Assembly: GCA_049680625.1 (NCBI GenBank)
Contig: JBAUID010000013.1
Location: forward strand, 1 to 15,393
Direction of reading: 5' to 3'
From: JAUIAI01 sp049680625
GTDB lineage: Bacteria; Pseudomonadota; Gammaproteobacteria; Burkholderiales; Burkholderiaceae_E
Length of the DNA: 15,393 nt
The notes under the pieces are model-generated. The model had not been told where the DNA came from. It did not search any database and saw only the letters and a program-made list of their open reading frames with translations. How positions within the stretch are numbered: position 1 is the first letter of the stretch; every line of letters begins with the position of its first letter. Both the position numbers and the translations under genes were made by a program. Shown here piece by piece: positions 13,662 to 15,393 of the stretch.

Positions 13662-14969
13662 TCACCTGTCGCGGGCCAGCCGGACACCGGAAAACTGCCA
13701 ACGTTGTTGTGGATGGAAAAAATTGCGATAGCTTGCTCGGATATGGTCTTGTGCAGTTACGCATGAGCCGCCACGCAAAACCATTTGACCGCTCATAAAT
13801 TTGCCGTTGTATTCGCCAATCGCGCCGTCCGGTATCCGAAAACCAGGATACGGAAGAAAGGCGCTGGACGTCCACTCCCATACATCGCCAAACATGCCAC
13901 GAGGAACCGCGACTTGTGCGTCTGCGCAATGCTCTTGCCGATTTCTTTCGATTTGTGGATGTGGGCGCAGACGCAAAGAATCAACAAAATTGCCGGTTGA
14001 AGGCAAACCAGAAGCGGCATGCTCCCATTCAAACTCGGTTGGCAATCTGGCCCCAGCCCAGGTGGCAAAAGCATTCGCCTCAAAAAAGCTGACATGACAT
14101 ACTGGCGCTTTCAAATCGACTAGTTGGGCGCCGCGCAGTGTCATCGACCACCACTGGTCGTCACGCCAAAACCAATAAAGTGGCGCCTGCCAGTTTTCTG
14201 TTCGTGCGGCGTCAAAGCCATCGGATAACCAGCATCCCGGGTGAGTATAGCCCCCATCAGCCATAAACTGGAGCCATTCGCCGTTGGTAATCAAGCGGTC
14301 CGCCAATTCAAACGAGCGTAGCAGCGCATCATGGCGCGGCCCCTCACAGTCGAAACCGAAATGATCGCCCGCGCTCCCGATAGGAACCACACCACCGCTA
14401 TAGGGGATCCAGCGAACCGGGGCCGGCCCCCCGGCTATCGTCGGTAACGGTTCGGGCGCACGATACGCGGGGTGTAAAGGATTCTGGGAGAACAAGTGGA
14501 GTAAATCTGTGAGCATTAACTCCTGGTGCTGTTGCTCATGAGCCAGTCCAAGAAGCAGTACCTCCAGCTGCGCCGCCGTGGCAGAACGCAACACCGTCGC
14601 CATCTGGTCATCAACATGTGCCTGATATGCCCGCACCACGTCAATTGACGGGCGAGTCAACATGCCGCGCTGCGGACGCGGATGCCGGGAACCGACCGTA
14701 TCGTAGTAAGAGTTGAACAAGTACGCGAACGCTGGGTTAAAGCGTGCCCCGTCGCCCAGCGCCGGAGCAACCAGGAATTCCTCGAAGAACCAACTGGTGT
14801 GGGCCATATGCCATTTTGTGGGGCTGGCATCCGGCATGGACTGAACGGTGGCGTCGGCATCAGACAAATTTGCAGTGAGCTCTCTGGTTCGGCCACGCAC
14901 TCTGGCGAAAGCGGCATATTCGGTGCCCTGAGTCGCCTCGGGCCGAGCGGAGTGGTCACTTGTATTCAT
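13662..14969 (-). CDS. egtB: Ergothioneine biosynthesis protein EgtB (iron-dependent sulfoxide synthase)
   Basis: This 435-residue protein starts at ATG 14969; the frame runs 68 codons further upstream but lacks family similarity there. The N-terminal DinB-like domain has WHMAHTSWFFEE (His57) and HEQQHQE (His144, His148). These are the expected three histidine ligands of the non-heme iron. The C-terminal formylglycine-generating-like domain shows RSFELADRLITNGEW, LPTEFEWEHAA, GDVWEWTSS, LRGGSC and the end FRNFF-type NFFHPQQRWQFSGVRLAR. EgtB joins hercynine to gamma-glutamylcysteine or cysteine with oxygen in ergothioneine synthesis. The usual neighbour egtD, the histidine methyltransferase, is not adjacent in this window. 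Ovothiol synthase (OvoA) is a relative but normally carries an extra methyltransferase domain. Confidence 0.93.
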   Translation of the reverse strand: MNTSDHSARPEATQGTEYAAFARVRGRTRELTANLSDADATVQSMPDASPTKWHMAHTSWFFEEFLVAPALGDGARFNPAFAYLFNSYYDTVGSRHPRPQRGMLTRPSIDVVRAYQAHVDDQMATVLRSATAAQLEVLLLGLAHEQQHQELMLTDLLHLFSQNPLHPAYRAPEPLPTIAGGPAPVRWIPYSGGVVPIGSAGDHFGFDCEGPRHDALLRSFELADRLITNGEWLQFMADGGYTHPGCWLSDGFDAARTENWQAPLYWFWRDDQWWSMTLRGAQLVDLKAPVCHVSFFEANAFATWAGARLPTEFEWEHAASGLPSTGNFVDSLRLRPHPQIERNRQEHCADAQVAVPRGMFGDVWEWTSSAFLPYPGFRIPDGAIGEYNGKFMSGQMVLRGGSCVTAQDHIRASYRNFFHPQQRWQFSGVRLARDR

Positions 14970-15301
14970 TTCGCTAACTCTCTTCCTTTGAATTTGGCCA
15001 TGAAGCGGACCGGGACGCACACCCTGCATACTATAAGCAGCAACACAATTGCGGATGACACCCACGAAAAGCCGCGACTCCGAATGGTTTGCAACACTTG
15101 CGCCGTGTCCAGAAATCCCGTCGAAAGGTGGCGAAATGTAAGAGTCCGGAGTATCCAGGCGCTCACGGCTCAAACCCCCATGCCCGGCAAGTTTCTATAT
15201 TAGGGACCTGCAAGGCCTGCCTCGGGAGAATCCCGACTCTTTCAAACTAAATCACCAGCCCCCACTAATTGCTATACTCGCGCCCTGACCCAGCGCATAC
15301 C
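14970..15301. promoter_or_regulatory. Region between egtB and tRNA-Ser
   Basis: This 332-base gap is divergent between egtB (minus) and the tRNA (plus). On the minus strand TATAGA/TAATAT at 15194-15202 is a -10 candidate for egtB without a clear -35. A 66-codon minus frame (15166 to 14966, GTG start) has one hydrophobic segment (SSAIVLLLIVCRVCV), and its TGA overlaps the egtB ATG as ATGA; it could be a leader gene but has no recognised family. A perfect short hairpin TCGGGA-GAA-TCCCGA occupies 15222-15236 without a following T-run. Confidence 0.3.
15273..15278 (+). promoter_or_regulatory. Extended -10 promoter of tRNA-Ser
   Basis: The plus strand reads TGCTATACT, an extended -10 (TGnTATACT), followed by a GC-rich discriminator CGCGCCC typical of stable-RNA promoters. 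Transcription would begin near 15285, about 17 bases before the tRNA. No good -35 is visible. Confidence 0.5.
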
Positions 15302-15393
15302 GGAGAGGTGGCAGAGTGGTCGAATGCGCCGGATTCGAAATCCGGTTTGTCGTGTATGCGGCAACGTGGGTTCGAATCCCACCCTCTCCGCCA
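15302..15393 (+). tRNA. tRNA-Ser (anticodon CGA)
   Basis: The 92-base gene folds completely: acceptor GGAGAGG (15302-15308) pairs with CCTCTCC (15383-15389), discriminator G, and encoded CCA at the window end. The anticodon stem CCGGA/TCCGG encloses TTCGAAA, giving CGA at 15336-15338, which reads UCG. The long variable arm (TTGTCG pairing with CGGCAA) is the class II feature of serine tRNAs. The T arm is GTGGG-TTCGAAT-CCCAC. Confidence 0.97.

Noticed and set aside
14970..15173. 68-residue N-terminal extension of EgtB
   Set aside because: EgtB family proteins begin at about the chosen ATG; the extension lacks similarity and has no better ribosome site.
15222..15236. Short perfect hairpin as a terminator
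   Set aside because: No T-run follows on either strand, and no gene ends nearby.

Overview
This 15.4 kb window reads as a chromosomal segment of a proteobacterium, most likely beta- or gammaproteobacterial. Supporting signs are a short DUF1840 protein, a HPF/RaiA protein of the type common in Betaproteobacteria, FNR/DNR-type palindromes, TRAP transport and an encoded CCA end on the tRNA. All intact protein genes lie on the minus strand. Only the tRNA-Ser at the right edge and one truncated protease gene are on the plus strand. Assignments come from reading motifs by eye; no database search was possible.

Reading from right to left, in the direction of transcription: tRNA-Ser(CGA) sits at the right edge on the plus strand. 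A complete egtB (ergothioneine sulfoxide synthase) follows without egtD, then a 102-aa membrane protein of unknown function. Next comes a decayed stretch (about 12.5-13.1 kb) holding the carcass of an amidohydrolase on the minus strand and, abutting it on the opposite strand, a truncated retropepsin-like zinc protease gene. A cluster of four 13-bp tandem repeats lies just upstream of dctP.

From 12.1 to 4.8 kb runs a six-gene operon: dctP-dctQ-dctM (TRAP uptake), a stand-alone GAF-domain protein, and hyuA-hyuB (ATP-dependent hydantoinase/oxoprolinase). It looks like a pathway that imports and opens a cyclic amide or related substrate not identifiable from sequence. The neighbouring amidohydrolase remnant may once have belonged to it.

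From 4.6 to 2.0 kb is a two-gene sulfide oxidation unit: a persulfide dioxygenase of the ETHE1/Blh type and a fusion of a DUF442 rhodanese/phosphatase-like domain to a human-type sulfide:quinone oxidoreductase. A perfect TTGAT-N4-ATCAA box overlaps the hyuB stop codon at a plausible activator distance from a weak -10 upstream of this unit.

From 1.8 kb to the left edge is a tight DUF1840-dksA-like-cytochrome c operon, followed by a partial HPF/RaiA gene. It is preceded by a TTGAC-N4-GTCAA palindrome placed for class II activation and by three phased 10-bp direct repeats. Together this suggests a low-oxygen or NO-responsive programme combining transcription control, ribosome hibernation and a small c-type cytochrome. 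A short remnant resembling the N-terminus of an F-type (N-ATPase) beta subunit lies between the cytochrome and HPF genes.
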